DNA from: Apostichopus japonicus | Taxonomy: Eukaryota; Echinodermata; Holothuroidea; Aspidochirotida; Stichopodidae | Assembly: GCF_037975245.1 (NCBI RefSeq) | Contig: NC_092576.1 | Location: forward strand, 45,173,111 to 45,237,110 | Reading direction: 5' to 3' | DNA: 64,000 bases | Shown: piece after piece, positions 48,117-61,100 of the stretch | Layout of the letters: every line of letters begins with the position of its first letter | How positions within the stretch are numbered: the stretch's first letter is position 1 | Program-made: the position numbers and the translations under genes | The notes under the pieces: model-generated | Databases searched by the model: none | Seen by the model: only the letters and a program-made list of their open reading frames with translations | What the model was told of the DNA's origin: nothing

Positions 48117-48643
48117 TGTAGAGGACTTCACTTTTATCAAATCGAGAGTGCGCCCTCATTTTTAGAAGATTAATTACGATCAATAATAGCTTTATCAATG
48201 TCATGACTAATACTAGGTCAAGAGACATTGGTTTCGATAAAACAATTGATGGTTTTATTCCGACGAACGATAAGCGAAATCTTTCACACAACGATAGAAT
48301 ATATAGCTACTTACGACTAACGACTACGACTTGGATTACGATATTCAACGGATCGACAACGCTTATACTTACGACGAAATTACGCTTAAACGGAAAACTT
48401 TTATTGTTTTTCCCTACTTTTATTCAATATCAAATCGGATATGTGTTGCCCCCGCTTCCGGGCGAATTGTTTTTATGGATTAGGATTTTGATAGCGGAAT
48501 TTGTGTTTGGATTTTTAATTGGATCCTGTCTGTAGGATTCGTACGAGACGGCGACCTAGCGCAAATAGGACTGTAGTGTTTGAGGTGAGTGACGTACTTT
48601 TATATTTCATATAATTTACCATCTAATAACCCTAGCGTCCAAA
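48117..48643 (+). repeat. 3' LTR of second Gypsy element
   Basis: 527 bp. Differs from the 5' LTR at five sites that I can see (in TCGARAGTG, AATARCTTT, AACAATKGATGG, CGAGAMGGCG and ACCAYCTAAT). Confidence 0.93.
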
Positions 48644-50279
48644 ATCTTTCCATTGTAATTTTCGCAGTTTCTGTCATCTGTGTGCTTTACAATTAAATGT
48701 GTGTACTCACAAGGTCTATGTTGCCACAGCACAGTATGCATTTTACGGACGGGACAGAGAATACCCAGTATCATCTTGCCTGGTCATAAAGAATGCTAGA
48801 TATGCTAGTTGCAACATTGCAACAACGTAGGATAGGTGAAAACTGTTAGCTAGGAGCCTGCGTGTTGTTGGTCGAACATCCAAGTAAGCGATTGTTCAGT
48901 GGTTCTCACTCAATCTTTGAGGCTATACAATAGTGGAACCCCCACTATCTGTAATCCATTGCGTGAGTAGGCCCAAAGCAACCAAGCTTGTAAACAACAG
49001 CTAATTTCGTTGTGTTTTAGTGCACGATCGATTCTGGTAAAAACTTGACTGGCTATAAGATCTGGAATTTTACGCTCTGGTAAGATTGACAAGATAGTTT
49101 CTTTGGGATCTTGTCTACTGACATTGGAGGTTTTGGGACCTTTGGATAGCCTGGCTGGAACACTTAAGACTAGCTGAGACTTATACCAGGGTGCTGTTAC
49201 TAGAGTAGCAGCTCCCTGCTTATAGTACTAGTATAGTAAAATACCAATCCTCGCATTACATTTACAGAACACAACATATGTCTAGGTAAAGGGTCAGTTT
49301 TCATCCGAATTTCAAAGTCTTTGGTGACCATGGCTATTTGGAGTCATTCCCTCATTTATATTGTACAACAAAACTGATGTTTCAATCTTCACAAGACTTT
49401 CTTTTAGAGACAAACTGCAGTCCGGCACTTTCATATTTATACATTTCCCCCACAGGCTTTTTGTGGGTAGCAGTTCGTTATTTTTTTTCTCTCTCTCTTC
49501 AGTATCTTATTAAATCAGCCTGCCCAGTCTCAAAACAACACAGAGATGATGTACTGGCAACTGTAACTTGATGAATTAGGTCACTGGTTAGTTCAATATG
49601 AGCCTGTCAGCTTCCTGGTTTATATATCACCAAGTAGCCTAAATAAAAAATATACAAGGGACTCTCAGGTTTTTTCAATTCTTCCTAAAGAAGGAGAGTA
49701 CGAGGACCTTATATATTGGCCTCCTTTTCATAGGGTGTGAAGATTAGGTGATGAAATTTCCATTTGTCTTCTACAAGTGGAAGTGACAAAACAAATATTA
49801 AAGAGAAAATGAAAAGTATCTGGAAAAAAAGGATGCAGACAGGGACTACTGCCCCTACTTTTGAGCAGCATCAGCTATGGTAAGGTTATCAACATTGTGA
49901 ATGCCACCTTGAACAAAATTTCCCTGTAAATGCATAGACCAATATTATTTTTGAATGAAAACAAAGTGGGACAGGGGGTTGGAGGTGACTAATGAAAGGC
50001 AAGATCCAAAGGAAGTAAGCAAGATGTTTTTTATGACATGTGAACTTTATATTCAACACTGTTATAATATTATAAGCACTAAAGGCAAAACTTCTGACGC
50101 TGTGAAACCAGCATACAGTAATTTTAGGGTTATGGGGTTACTCTACATTATTCAAACGGATATCTATTATGAAATTTAGATATGAATACATTGTCCAGCT
50201 CTAAGATCAGTAAATTTGTCTTCCATCAATAGCCTGTTTAAATCTTAATACCATTTTAGGGGTATACAGTAATGGGCTA
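48644..50279. other. non-coding DNA
   Basis: No gene, element or RNA recognised. Confidence 0.4.
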
Positions 50280-51430
50280 AATATGAGTTCAATAGACAAC
50301 ACATTTCAAGATTGTTAATGTATATGAAGCCCCAAGATAAGTATTTGGGGTCTTGTCAACAACCTTTAACAAATTTGATCCCACTTGCTTATATTGATTT
50401 TAAATGCAATATACTGTAATACACCGATCTTCAACATATATGAAGCCTAAAGACAAGTCTTTGTGGTGTTGGTGACAACTTTTATTTAACTTAAATCACA
50501 GTTAATGGTGATGGGACGACATGTATTAAAAAAACAATATATTTCAAGATTCTTAATGTATATGAATCCCCAAAACAAGTATGTTGGGTCTTGTCAACAA
50601 CCTTGATTAAATCCCATTTGGTTATGGGTTATGGGCTTATATGAATTTAATAGGCAATATAATTCCAGCTCTTTAATGTACATGAAGCCCAAAAACATAT
50701 ATTTGGGGACTGTCAACAACCTCTAATCCACTTTTTTATGGGTGATGAGCTTATATGAATTTAATAGGCAATATAATTCCAGAATGTACATGAAGCCCCA
50801 AGACAAATATTTGGGGTCTTGTCAACAACCTTTCTTAAATTTTAATCCCACTTGGTTATGGGTGATGAGCTTATATGAATTTAATAGGCAATATCATTCC
50901 AGATGTTCAATGTGTATGGAGCCCCAAGACAAATATTTGGGGTCTTGTCAATAACCTCTAATCCACTTTTTATGGGTGGTGAGCTTATATGAATTAAATA
51001 GGTAATATAATTCCAGATCTTTAATGTACATGAAGCCCCAAGACAAATATTTGGGGTCTTGTCAACAACCTTTCTTAAATTTTAATCCCACTTGGTTATG
51101 GTGATGAGCTTACATGAATTTAATAGGTAATATAATTCCAGATTTTCAATGTACATGAAGCCCAAAGACAAATATTTGGGGTCTTGTCAACAACCTTTCA
51201 TCAATTTTAATCTACTTTTCTATGGGTGATGAGCTTATTTGAATATAATGGGCAATATAATTCCAGATCTTTAATGTACATGAAGCCCCAAGACAAATAT
51301 TTGTGGACTCGTCAACATTTTTTGTTAAACCTCAACATTAGCATGCAGGTGAAGGTCTGACATGAATTCAATACTGTAGGCCATTTATTACAAGATTTTT
51401 AAAGTACATGAAGCCCCAAGACAAGTCTTG
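50280..51430. repeat. tandem array, about 120-bp unit
   Basis: About nine copies of a 112-127-bp unit. Consensus landmarks: TTAATAGGCAATATAATTCCAG, TTTAATGTACATGAAGCCC, CAAGACAAATATTTGGGGTC, TTGTCAACAACCT, then TATGGGTGATGAGCTTATATG. Central copies are more alike than the outer ones. Within each unit CCCCAA and TTGGGG pair around a short centre. Confidence 0.88.
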
Positions 51431-51863
51431 GTAACAACTAGACCACTAGATACATGGCATGAAATACCCCTTTCAGAAACTGACACAAATTGTGCAGCCT
51501 TGCATCGAATGATAAACATTTTAGTAAAAAAAAACACAAACAATTCACTGATTCCTGCATATGAGTCTTATCTGTCTAAGAAGATGATCTTTCTTTTGAA
51601 CAGTAACATGATATTTAAGCACTCTGCAAAGAAGCCAACTCTGAAGTTATCCAAGCATAATAAACAGTGGTCTTGCCTGGCCATGCAATTTGCGTACACA
51701 AGAGTGATAAGCATCCAGCTCTACAGCTGGAGGTATGAACTCCAGTATAACTTTCTGCTGAAAATCTGTACCTGTGGCCCATATATGGGGAATTCAAGAG
51801 TGTTCAGTTCTGTGAGGGGCACTTTCATAACATGAACATATTTTCTTTGATGATAGTATTATA
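51431..51863. other. region downstream of the PHD exon
   Basis: On the minus strand this lies 3' of the last exon and may hold its 3' untranslated region. No clear polyadenylation choice and no gene. Confidence 0.35.
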
Positions 51864-52145
51864 CTATCTATATTGAGCTATGCATATGGGACACAAATAC
51901 TCTTGCATGGGTTTTTTCTTCATTCCCACACAAAGGAAATGACACCATCTTCCACATACATCACATGCTACCCACATTGCAGGTATTTCAGGCTGAAGAC
52001 ATCCAGGCATGTCACACTTTTTCCTCAGCCCTGGTGGTTTCAATGCATTCTTCTTAAGTATGGTGAAGACATACTTCCTCGTCAGCAGTACATGCTCATG
52101 TGTAAGACTTTCTAAAAGGCTGTCTCGAGTCAATGCTAAAGCATT
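51864..52145 (-). CDS. exon 8: PHD finger and stop
   Basis: Acceptor TTTTCTTACAG at 52146 onward. Encodes about 93 aa ending in CIAQYR and a TAG stop. The PHD pattern is clear: C..C, C.., MWVACDVCGRWCHFLCVGM, then EYLCPIC, giving the Cys4-His-Cys3 zinc ligands and the conserved Trp-x-His segment. PHD fingers read histone tails, which could target the protein to chromatin. It follows the protease exon in phase 0. Confidence 0.82.
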   Translation of the reverse strand, partial: NALALTRDSLLESLTHEHVLLTRKYVFTILKKNALKPPGLRKKCDMPGCLQPEIPAMWVACDVCGRWCHFLCVGMKKKPMQEYLCPICIAQYR

Positions 52146-55100
52146 CTGTAAGAAAATCATTGAAATATAGCACAATGGTAATACAGCATATTTTTTTTAT
52201 CTCTTCAAAGTTAACAGATTAATTCTATCACAATAAGGTATACCATAATTCTTTAAGGTATACTGTATTGGCTCAAACTATGCCAGATTTTCAAATATCG
52301 TCAAAATTCTTAAACTGCTTTATTACCACGCTGAAAGACATATACTTCACTGGGACATTCAGTCATCTTTTTCTGTGTTCATGCTTCATGTCTGAGAACA
52401 ATTTGGAGAATTTTTTCTTTCTTTAAATGAGTTTGTAAATTGGTAGAACCTCTATTGGATTTACTCACCATTAATACAAAAGGCCCACATGAGTTCCCAT
52501 CTTTCTGTTGGGCTGACATCAAATGTCCAGTCTTCCATTCTCCATCAAGCTCTCCAACTAGCCTTGAGCGATTATGCATGAACTTCCTGAAAGGTTGTAA
52601 TTGCAGATATTTAACATTTTTTGAGCCTCAAATATGCTGCCTTTGTTTGGAAGAAACAGTACTACAGTCTCCCTTGCATTAATTTTATTTAGTTTGAAAT
52701 TTACAACTATAAACAAGTTACAAAACCAGCCCAATACTTACTTCCATTTTCCTACATAGGATAGACCCTTTCCAGTGTCCATTGAGTCAAGAATTGACAC
52801 AGACATCTGTGGAACATTGGCCACCAAGAGAATCCAATGGTTGTTAGTGATGTTAATGGGCATGAAGATCCATTTACACATGACCAGATTTATCTAATAG
52901 GTTGAAACAAATGGACAAAAAACATTATTAGGTACAGTACCTTACATCAGTTCAGCTGGTGGAATATAATCATAAGGTTCCAGCCTTACCAGTTTATTGT
53001 TATAAGAGGAAACTTCATAGAGAGGAGGCATAATAAGAATATACTGTGTTTAAATAGTTTGCATGCATTGCAACCTATAGAGAAACGCTGCTTTAGGAGA
53101 GCATTGCAAGGAATAACATAGCAGAGCACTTATCCATTTAACGAATATATGTTACTGTCCGAAAAAGTGAAAAGCAGGGAAAGGGGTAAAGAAATGCAAA
53201 AAGAATCACCTCTCGCATCATCCATGTGTTAAATCTCCCAGCATCCCATAAAACTGCTAGATACGATGGGATGATGAAGACGTGGTTGGTATCACTTGTA
53301 TTACATTGTGAACGTAGTACAGAGAGGTATGCATTCATTACCTGCAAAATACAAATATGTTCATTTATAAAAGATTAGATGCAATTCAGGTTAACTGGAC
53401 ATACTTCTCGAAGTGAGTCAAGCAACCCATATTTGGATGAGGGTCACTTTCAGTATAGCTTAGTGTATTAAAGCATAAATCAGAGTTCAGGGCCAGAATA
53501 TTACTTTATTTCACCAAACAGAGATGTTGCCATTTGTTTGCACATACAGTATGTATCTGTCACAACACAAACCATTCTGAACAAAAGTTGTTTACTATGC
53601 TCCTCAGTCACATGGGCTAGTCCATTCCAAGCCAATATGGGAAACATTTTGGTTAAAAATGGGACAGCTGAATATGGCCACATTGTTAGCTGTTAGTGTT
53701 GGACTATTTTGGACCATGGAATCACACATTCATTTTAGCTGCTGTGATAACTTGAAGTAAAAATTTGCAATGTTGGCACCCCATAGATAGTTCACCTTGT
53801 TGCTGCTAGCTGGCCTTGGCATAGCTCTACTCTCAGGAAGTTGGCAGGCATAGGAGAGTGGAGACCCTCTGCTGTTATGCCTGTCAACTTCCCTTTGCCA
53901 TGCATGTTGAGACATGTTCTGCCTCTCTACTTCTTTCCTACAGTGTTGTTCAGGAGGAGGAACCAGGGGCGGATCCAGGATTTTGAGAAAGGGGGGGCCG
54001 ACATCCAGATGGTAGCACTTTAGTGATCTGCGTCCTGGGGGAGGGGTCTAGGGGGAGGGGTTGTCCCCTTCCCCCTTGGAAATTTTTGGTTAATTGTGAG
54101 TGCTTAGATGCAAAATGGTGAAACATTTCGCCAAAAACTAGAAAAACCAGAAACGTTGCAGACACGCTTTTTTGTGCACATATTTTTTCTCGATAGACAC
54201 ATATTTAACAACGCTCAACAGTGCATGTACAATGGATACACTATTATTGCGTCGATTCGTTTTTTCTTTTGCGCGAAAATTATGACACCAGATTCACCCC
54301 AAGAAAAAACATAAAACAAGATATATTCAATGAGATAATTATGATATACTTATTAATGAAAGGGGGGTGTAGGCGGTTTTACACTATCTAACGCAACGTA
54401 ATTGCCAAGAACCTGAAGTATTTTTAAGGGAGGGCCTGATAATAAGCGGAAACGGATCACCGACCGAAAAAATATCGGAATTTGTGGACTATTTCTTGCT
54501 TCCTATTGTATTAAAACAAAGCACCTATGTGAAAGACACAAATCACATTCTGAAAATTGTGGAAGCCACCCCGTTACCAAAAGCAGTAGTACTTGCTACA
54601 CTCGATGTCGTCGCCATGTATACCAATACTCCCCAAGAGGAGGCATTAGATAAATGTCGAGAAGTCTATGAAAAGGCGGAAAAAAGCGAATATGGAATAA
54701 ATAAAATATCTTCCATATCCATGCGCAAACTAATTGAACTTATATTTAACAAGAAACTGTTTCGAGTTCAATAACCAATTCTATCTACAAAAGATCGGTT
54801 GCGCCATGGGTAACCAAGCCTCTCCGGAAATCTGTGATATCGTCATGCATAGACTGGAAAACCAGATTTTACCGACAGATAATAAAATCTTAAAATGGCT
54901 CCGCTATAGAGATGAAATTCTATTGCTTTACGACAGTTCACCTCAGGGATTTGAACAACTAGTAAACAGGTTGAATGAAATTCACCGCTTCTTAAAGTTT
55001 ACGGTAGAAATATTAAACACCGAGGTAACATACCTAGATTTGAAAATCTTCAAAGGTCCAAGGTTTGAAACCAATGGGTTATTCGACACCAAAGTCTACA

Positions 55101-58100
55101 CCAAACCCACGGAAACCTTCCAATACCTCGACAGAAACTCTGCACACCCACTTGCCACTTTTAAAGGCTTCATTAAAAGGGAAGTCTTGCGATACGCACG
55201 TCTATGTAACAATGAGACTGATTTCTTACAGAAAAAGAATGCGTTCACAGAGAAACTGTTACTCCGTAACTATAAGAAAGAGGAAATTGCCTCAGCCACG
55301 AAAGGCATAAAATTTGAAAACCGTGGGCAATACCTCACTACCAAACCTAAACAAAAGGAACCACCAATGGTGTTCAAGCTAACCTATACACCCCATATCA
55401 AGACCACGCATTTGAAAAATGTACTTTTGAAACATTGACACTTAATCTCGCAACACGCGGACAGGGGCGTAGCGATATTTTTTTGTTGGGGGGGGGTGTG
55501 GAGGATTTGATTTGCCGACGGATCTGGAAGATATGACTGAAATGGGGGAGGGGTCTAATGGGAGGGGGTGTCCCCCTCCCCTTTGGAAAACTTTTAGTTT
55601 TGAAACGTCGTTAGATGCAATCTGGTGCATATTTTAAGTCAAATTTGGCACTGTAGAATTTCCATTTCGATATTATTTTTATGGCAGTCGGCAGAAGAAG
55701 AATTAATTGGGACCAATTATCGAACTGTGTTTTCTCTTTCACCGATCGTTGAAATAGTGAAACTTCGTGATGAAAATGTTCAGAAAACTTTCCGGTAATG
55801 AGAAATAACAACATTCATTGATATACAAGCGAGAAAAGTTAAAAATTGTGTACAATTCGTGAGCCGTGTCCTTAAGTTTTCCACGGAGAACGAATGACAT
55901 CTACGATGACGTCATTTTGAACAGAGGATAATAACAACACGTTGTCACACGATAGCACGACTCATGGGCTGCGGCCTATACGGAAGCCTTTAATTCCATT
56001 TCTTTCACTGAGTTGCCGGCGATTCTGGCACTCGTCTAGCTGAGCCTGGCTACAGTAGCTATACTGACGGCCGTGACATTATCAGTTATTTGCCGAGAGG
56101 TTTTTAACTTGCAGGCGTCGGGTGATTGGATTGGTGAATGAGTTTATCAGATGAAGAACTGGAAAATCGAAATAACCGATAAAGAAGCTCCCGTTCTCCT
56201 TTTCTCTATTCAGCTTTCCTTCTTTCTTCCCCTTCCGCTCTCTTCACCTTTTCTCCTTTTGCCGACAGACCCAAAATTTGCCGACAGCGACCAAATTATT
56301 GGGGGGTGTGACACCCAGACACCCCCCCCCGCTCGCTACGCCCCTGCACGCGGAATTATCCAAACTGTTTCCAAAAGAACCGATTCTAGCCTACAAAAGG
56401 GCCCAAAATCTCAAAGATTTACTTATAAACTCAAGGTTTCATACTAACGAAGAATCAGCTGACTCTCAAGGTTCACACGAATCTCTTTTAGATGCTCTTA
56501 TAGCTGCACTATATGAGTCCATAAAAACTCGTGCACAGAAAATAGATGCATCTTGAGAACGAGACGCCCAGGCCGAATATAAAATATTCAAAGGCTACTA
56601 CTGATGAAGCTCCTCCTATAAAGTTTGAGAGCAGAAACCGGTCTAGTTGGTCATAAGAACCTACACTAGTCTCTCCTACTATTAACAGTACACTCAATTC
56701 ACCTAATAGGTGCAATTATTTTTCACCACGAGGAGCATGCTATAAGTTCATGTTCCTCGGGCCCTCCCTTAAAAATACTTCAGGTTCTTGGCGACTATGT
56801 TGCGTTAGATAGTGTAAAACCGCCTACACCCCTTTCATTCAGATAATTATGATATACTTGCTAACTGTGCATTGATTTTCCCTGACAGTAATAGTCAGCA
56901 CTATAGTACTGAGACGTATCTAATTAATACGTGATGTCGCGTAGGCCTGATAATTGCCTTAGTTTCAAATTTGGAATAAAAACAATCGCGTTTCAGGGAA
57001 GAGCAGCTGGATATATATTAGGCTTTTCTTTCACAAAGTTATGCCTATTAGGAATCTGAAGTATACTCCCACATAAAAAACGCAACTGATTTCCAAAAAG
57101 GGGGGGCCGGGGCCGGGTCGGCCCCCCCTGGATCCGCCCCTGGGAACTAACATAATCCTGCACTACTAGTTTTATTCATTTGGCAGCTGTATGCTGTCAG
57201 TTTGTATTCGGGATAGTGATCTACAGAGTAGCATCTACATCCATAGGGACTCTGGGGAAAATACAGTGTTTGGGAGTTTTAGGTATATTATGGAGCTGGG
57301 GATGGGGCTGCTTCTTCTCCATGACTCCTCTGCAAACCTTCATTCAGTAAGGAAGTGTCTCCAGTGACAGCATAGAAATTGAATTGAGAATCTGTCTATA
57401 TCCATGCAACCAGTGAGTTATTTTTCAAGTTATTTGTCAGTCAGACTATACTTTTTGCCTTTTTCTTTCGATCACTTCTTTTAGAGAGACTAGAATAGGG
57501 TTACTTATGAGAGTCTTTTGTGATCACTTCTCAGTGATTATTGTTTTCATCACAATAATATTTTAAGTTTGTATTTACTGTTTAATTGTAGGTCACTAGA
57601 CCTGGTTTAGTGTTCAACCTGCAGATATCATAAAGTTATAGAACTTTGACTTCCTGGGCCAGTAAGTTGAGTTTGTTGAGACAAGAAAACAGTCAGTAAA
57701 TTTTACCTGTGTTTTATGCTTTCATCTGTCATGTTATACTTTTCGGAGCAACAGTGCCCTGCTGAAAGTTGTGTATGACTATTGTAATTGTTAATTTATA
57801 ATTTTTTGTATGTTTTCCTTCAAGTTTCCATTTATTCATGTTCACCAGATGCATTTTGTTCCTGCATGTTTTACAGTGAGTTAAGGTTTTCATACCAAAG
57901 ACTGTACTGAAGGTTTAGGAGTTTATATTCACAGGTGATTAAGTTGGATATATGTTTGTTATAGCTTTATGTTTAAGGACAGATATGTGAGAGTGAAAAG
58001 GGACATTAATTTTGTCCTACTGTTCTATTCTACCTTTTCTTACTATTTTAATTTTGTTTATCAATTTCAAGACAGTTTTGTATTAAACTGTTTGGTATTG

Positions 58101-61100
58101 AACTATTTGGTAGAGAACTGTGGACACAGAACACTTTGGTACAGCAATAAATGGATTTCAATGGAGCTCTGGTGTTGATTAGTATTCATTTACTAAGGAT
58201 CCTGTGTCACGTCCCCTCCTCAGGTTCACTACTTTTCTCTACTGAGCAAAGTAACATGGAAAGTGTTCCAGCAAGAAAGTTTCACTAAAATCTGATGTCA
58301 AATTTTAGTTCAAGGTGAATCGTGCAGAAAGTGCATAATTAACTTGCCTAGAAGAGTGGAAACTTGATCTGCATAGATTGATTAAATGAAACGAATATAT
58401 TGCCTTGTTCTCTTGTGGGTTCGAGTTAAACTTTATTGCTAAGACTTGTGTCCTGAGCTACTGTAAGCGGGCAGGCATAAGCATTATATTAGGATAGCTA
58501 ATAACATTTTTTTCTAGGTTGAATAAAGTGGACATCTTGCTGCTACCAGCAACAATTAGATGTATGTGCAAAATTGTACTGATCTATTGTTGAAATAACC
58601 AAAAGCAAAGTAGTGAAGAGTGTGTATATGGGATTTGTTTCCAACATCGGCTGATGGCAAACTATTCATATTTTTAAAATGTAAAACGCAAGTGTTACCT
58701 TGTCATTGAGCCAGTTTGGGTAGATAAGGCTTTTGAAATCATCGTATTCCAACACCTCCCCACACACATGGTAACGTTGCTCCTTGTGAATCCTTTTTAG
58801 GTTGGTCCTCTCAGATTGTTTTAATTCTTGCAAGAGTTGGTCTGTCTCTGAGGATTGACATAATTTGTGGGTTAATGGTGCAGCAATGTCCAGTGCTATA
58901 CTTTATTTTAGTACATACTGTCGTCTTCACATTAAGTAGTTGAACATGGTAGCTTCTGCCATTCAAAGGCCATTATATTTCAAATGAGAAAAGTCCTTGA
59001 TGTGACAAGTTTCCTGCAAATATATGTCATAGTGAAGCTGAAGCACAATGATAATTTAAGGGGGGGGGGGGTGGGTCTGTTGGTAGATAAAGGATATCAT
59101 TTATGATTTTTAGATATCATGCTTCAAGATACAGGTGGGTTAAATGTTACACATTATAAACAAAAAACAGTATTTTTTTTTATACTTAAAAAGTAGTTAT
59201 CATTTCAGGAGTTTCTCACCACTGGATTTGTCACCACTGCCTGTTGCTTCGAAATGTACCCTCTTTTTGGGGGGTGGGTCTGTTGGTAGACAGGAAATTA
59301 TCTATGTCTATTAGATCATGTTTGCATATAAAGACAGGTGAAATATTGCACATTTTAAGCACAAAGCAGCAAAAATATTGCTGGGATATTGGAAAATTAT
59401 TGGTTTCGATTAGAAATCGGAACCTTCATAGTCATGATTGTGAGTTTAAATTATTCCTAGTAGTGGATCAAATGGTGGTCAAAGTTTAACATGGGTCAAG
59501 CATCGGTAACAAAATATGACTTTGTATTTATCCATCCATGAATAGGCAGAAACCAATTAATATTGTTAAACTAATGACCATGCGCTTCACAACATTATTG
59601 CTCTACAATTCCGAAGTGGGAAAATGATTTCTGAGGCTTGCTTTCATATTGCCAAGGAATCTGAAAGCAATTATACTTTTCTACAAATTACTTGGGCTAA
59701 AGGTAACTATGTGATCGCGATGGTGTGTGTATGCAAGCATACTTGGTATATAAGTAGCCCTTAGTGAGCAGAATGCTTTTCATGGTCACTTAAGGTCAAC
59801 AGAGGCAAACGACTGAAGAGTTCTGATGTCCAAATATCTCTAGAAGATAGTCGCTTGATGTTCAATTTGGTTTGTAGGTATCCATGAGAATATCATTTCC
59901 ATGGGTTTTCATGGGGTGTCAAAGGTCATTTGAGGTGAACTGAGCTCAAAGTCTGAAAATTTTGTAAATGCAGTGTCTGAAAAACTCGGGAAAGTGCGCT
60001 TTAACATCAAAGTTCATATGTAGCTAACCCTTGGTGAGCAGATGATGCCTATTTTTCTTGGAGGTCAAAGGTAATTTGTTGTCAACTGAGGTGATAGTCT
60101 GTAAACATTGTAAAAACGATATATCAAGATGGGAAAGTAGATGACTCCTACTGTTTATCATGGCAAATAACAATCACTTGAGGTCTTCTGAAGAAAAAGT
60201 AAGAAAACTGTTGAAACAGGTTATATCAATCAGTAACAGTTGCTACAACTTCATCCTTGGTATGGAGGTTAAAGTCATGCCAGGTAACTTCCTAAAGCAA
60301 ATGATCTGAAAAATGTAAGTATCAGCACTGAAGAAGTGAAAGTTGGTTTGAAATTCAGCCATCAATGTGTAGGTACTCATCAATAGTTACTGTCAAACCA
60401 TTGTATGACATTGGACATTTCTGGTGAGTAACACAGAAGTTGTATCCAAAGTTGCATCACACATATGCAAGTAACCAATGACTCAATTGACTTTCTGGTT
60501 TGTAAATGATGACAGAAACTTATTTTTACAACAATTGTCTGCCGTCCATGATCATATCAGGTGATGCTACCTTAGGTAAAGCTACCACCATACCTATTTC
60601 TAAAGTTATAAATTATACCTGTTCTGTTTGTCATCTTTGACTGTTTTGCCTTTTTCATCTTTTTCTTTCTTTGAGGCAGTGGACGAAGGGCTGATTTCTT
60701 GCCAGACTGGTGTAGAGGCAACTGGCTTTCTCTTGGTATGGTCTGTTCCAGTTCAGCACATGCCAGTGTGAGTTGGGAGATGACATTTGACATGACATCA
60801 ACATCAGAGGAGAGAAAAGAGAGATCCTGCAGAACCTTCAGTTTTTCTCTGAGGCACTTCCGGGTAGAATGGATATACCGATTGCAGGTACTGGCTTCTT
60901 CACCACTGATGTCTGTCTCATCTTCCTGTTGGACAGGGCTCCCAGTATCAACTTCTTGATCATCTCTTAGGCAAGATTTGTACTGAACTTCCTTTGAAAG
61001 AAAACTCAAGTCCAGGTTAAAATATGCACTGTTTTCATACAGTGGACTCAGGCTGTTCCAGGTGGCATCACTGTGTGCAAATATTGCAAAGAGATGTTTG

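Larger units (their letters stand above)
43404..48643 (+). mobile_element. second Ty3/Gypsy element (Mag/opus-like), frames broken
   Basis: Direct 527-bp LTRs at 43404-43930 and 48117-48643 differ at five bases by eye (about 99%). ATCT precedes the 5' LTR and follows the 3' LTR, a 4-bp duplication, taking the repeat to end in CCAAA. Between them lie a primer-binding site, gag with a CWYH..FGDKAR..C..PC finger, protease, reverse transcriptase, RNase H, integrase and a polypurine tract. The length of about 5.2 kb is typical for compact Gypsy elements. Gag and pol are broken by roughly seven single-base shifts, an unusual load for such similar LTRs. Confidence 0.92.
54352..56840 (+). mobile_element. 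Penelope-like retroelement with inverted terminal repeats
   Basis: Flanked by an exact 19-bp duplication, AGATAATTATGATATACTT, at 54333-54351 and 56841-56859. Its first ~85 bp (54352-54436) and last ~81 bp (56760-56840) are inverted copies of each other (GAAAGGGG.TGTAGGCGG, TTTTACACTATCTAACGCAAC). Between them is a broken Penelope-type reverse transcriptase, split by a MITE at 55462-56346. No GIY-YIG endonuclease is recognisable. Penelope-like elements often carry terminal repeats in varied orientation. Confidence 0.78.
53964..57142. mobile_element. outer TIR element of a three-level nest, 5-bp TSD
   Basis: Ends CAGGGGCGGATCCAGG and CCTGGATCCGCCCCTG (perfect), flanked by GGAAC at 53959-53963 and 57143-57147. 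Carries the shared core next to its left end (GGGGGGGCCGACATC, GGGGGAGGGGTCTAGGGGGA, AGATGCAAAATGGTG). Removing the Penelope-like insert leaves about 670 bp, so it was a MITE. It sits in an intron of the MULE-Ulp1 gene, with the same end type as the element at 18074. Confidence 0.75.
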
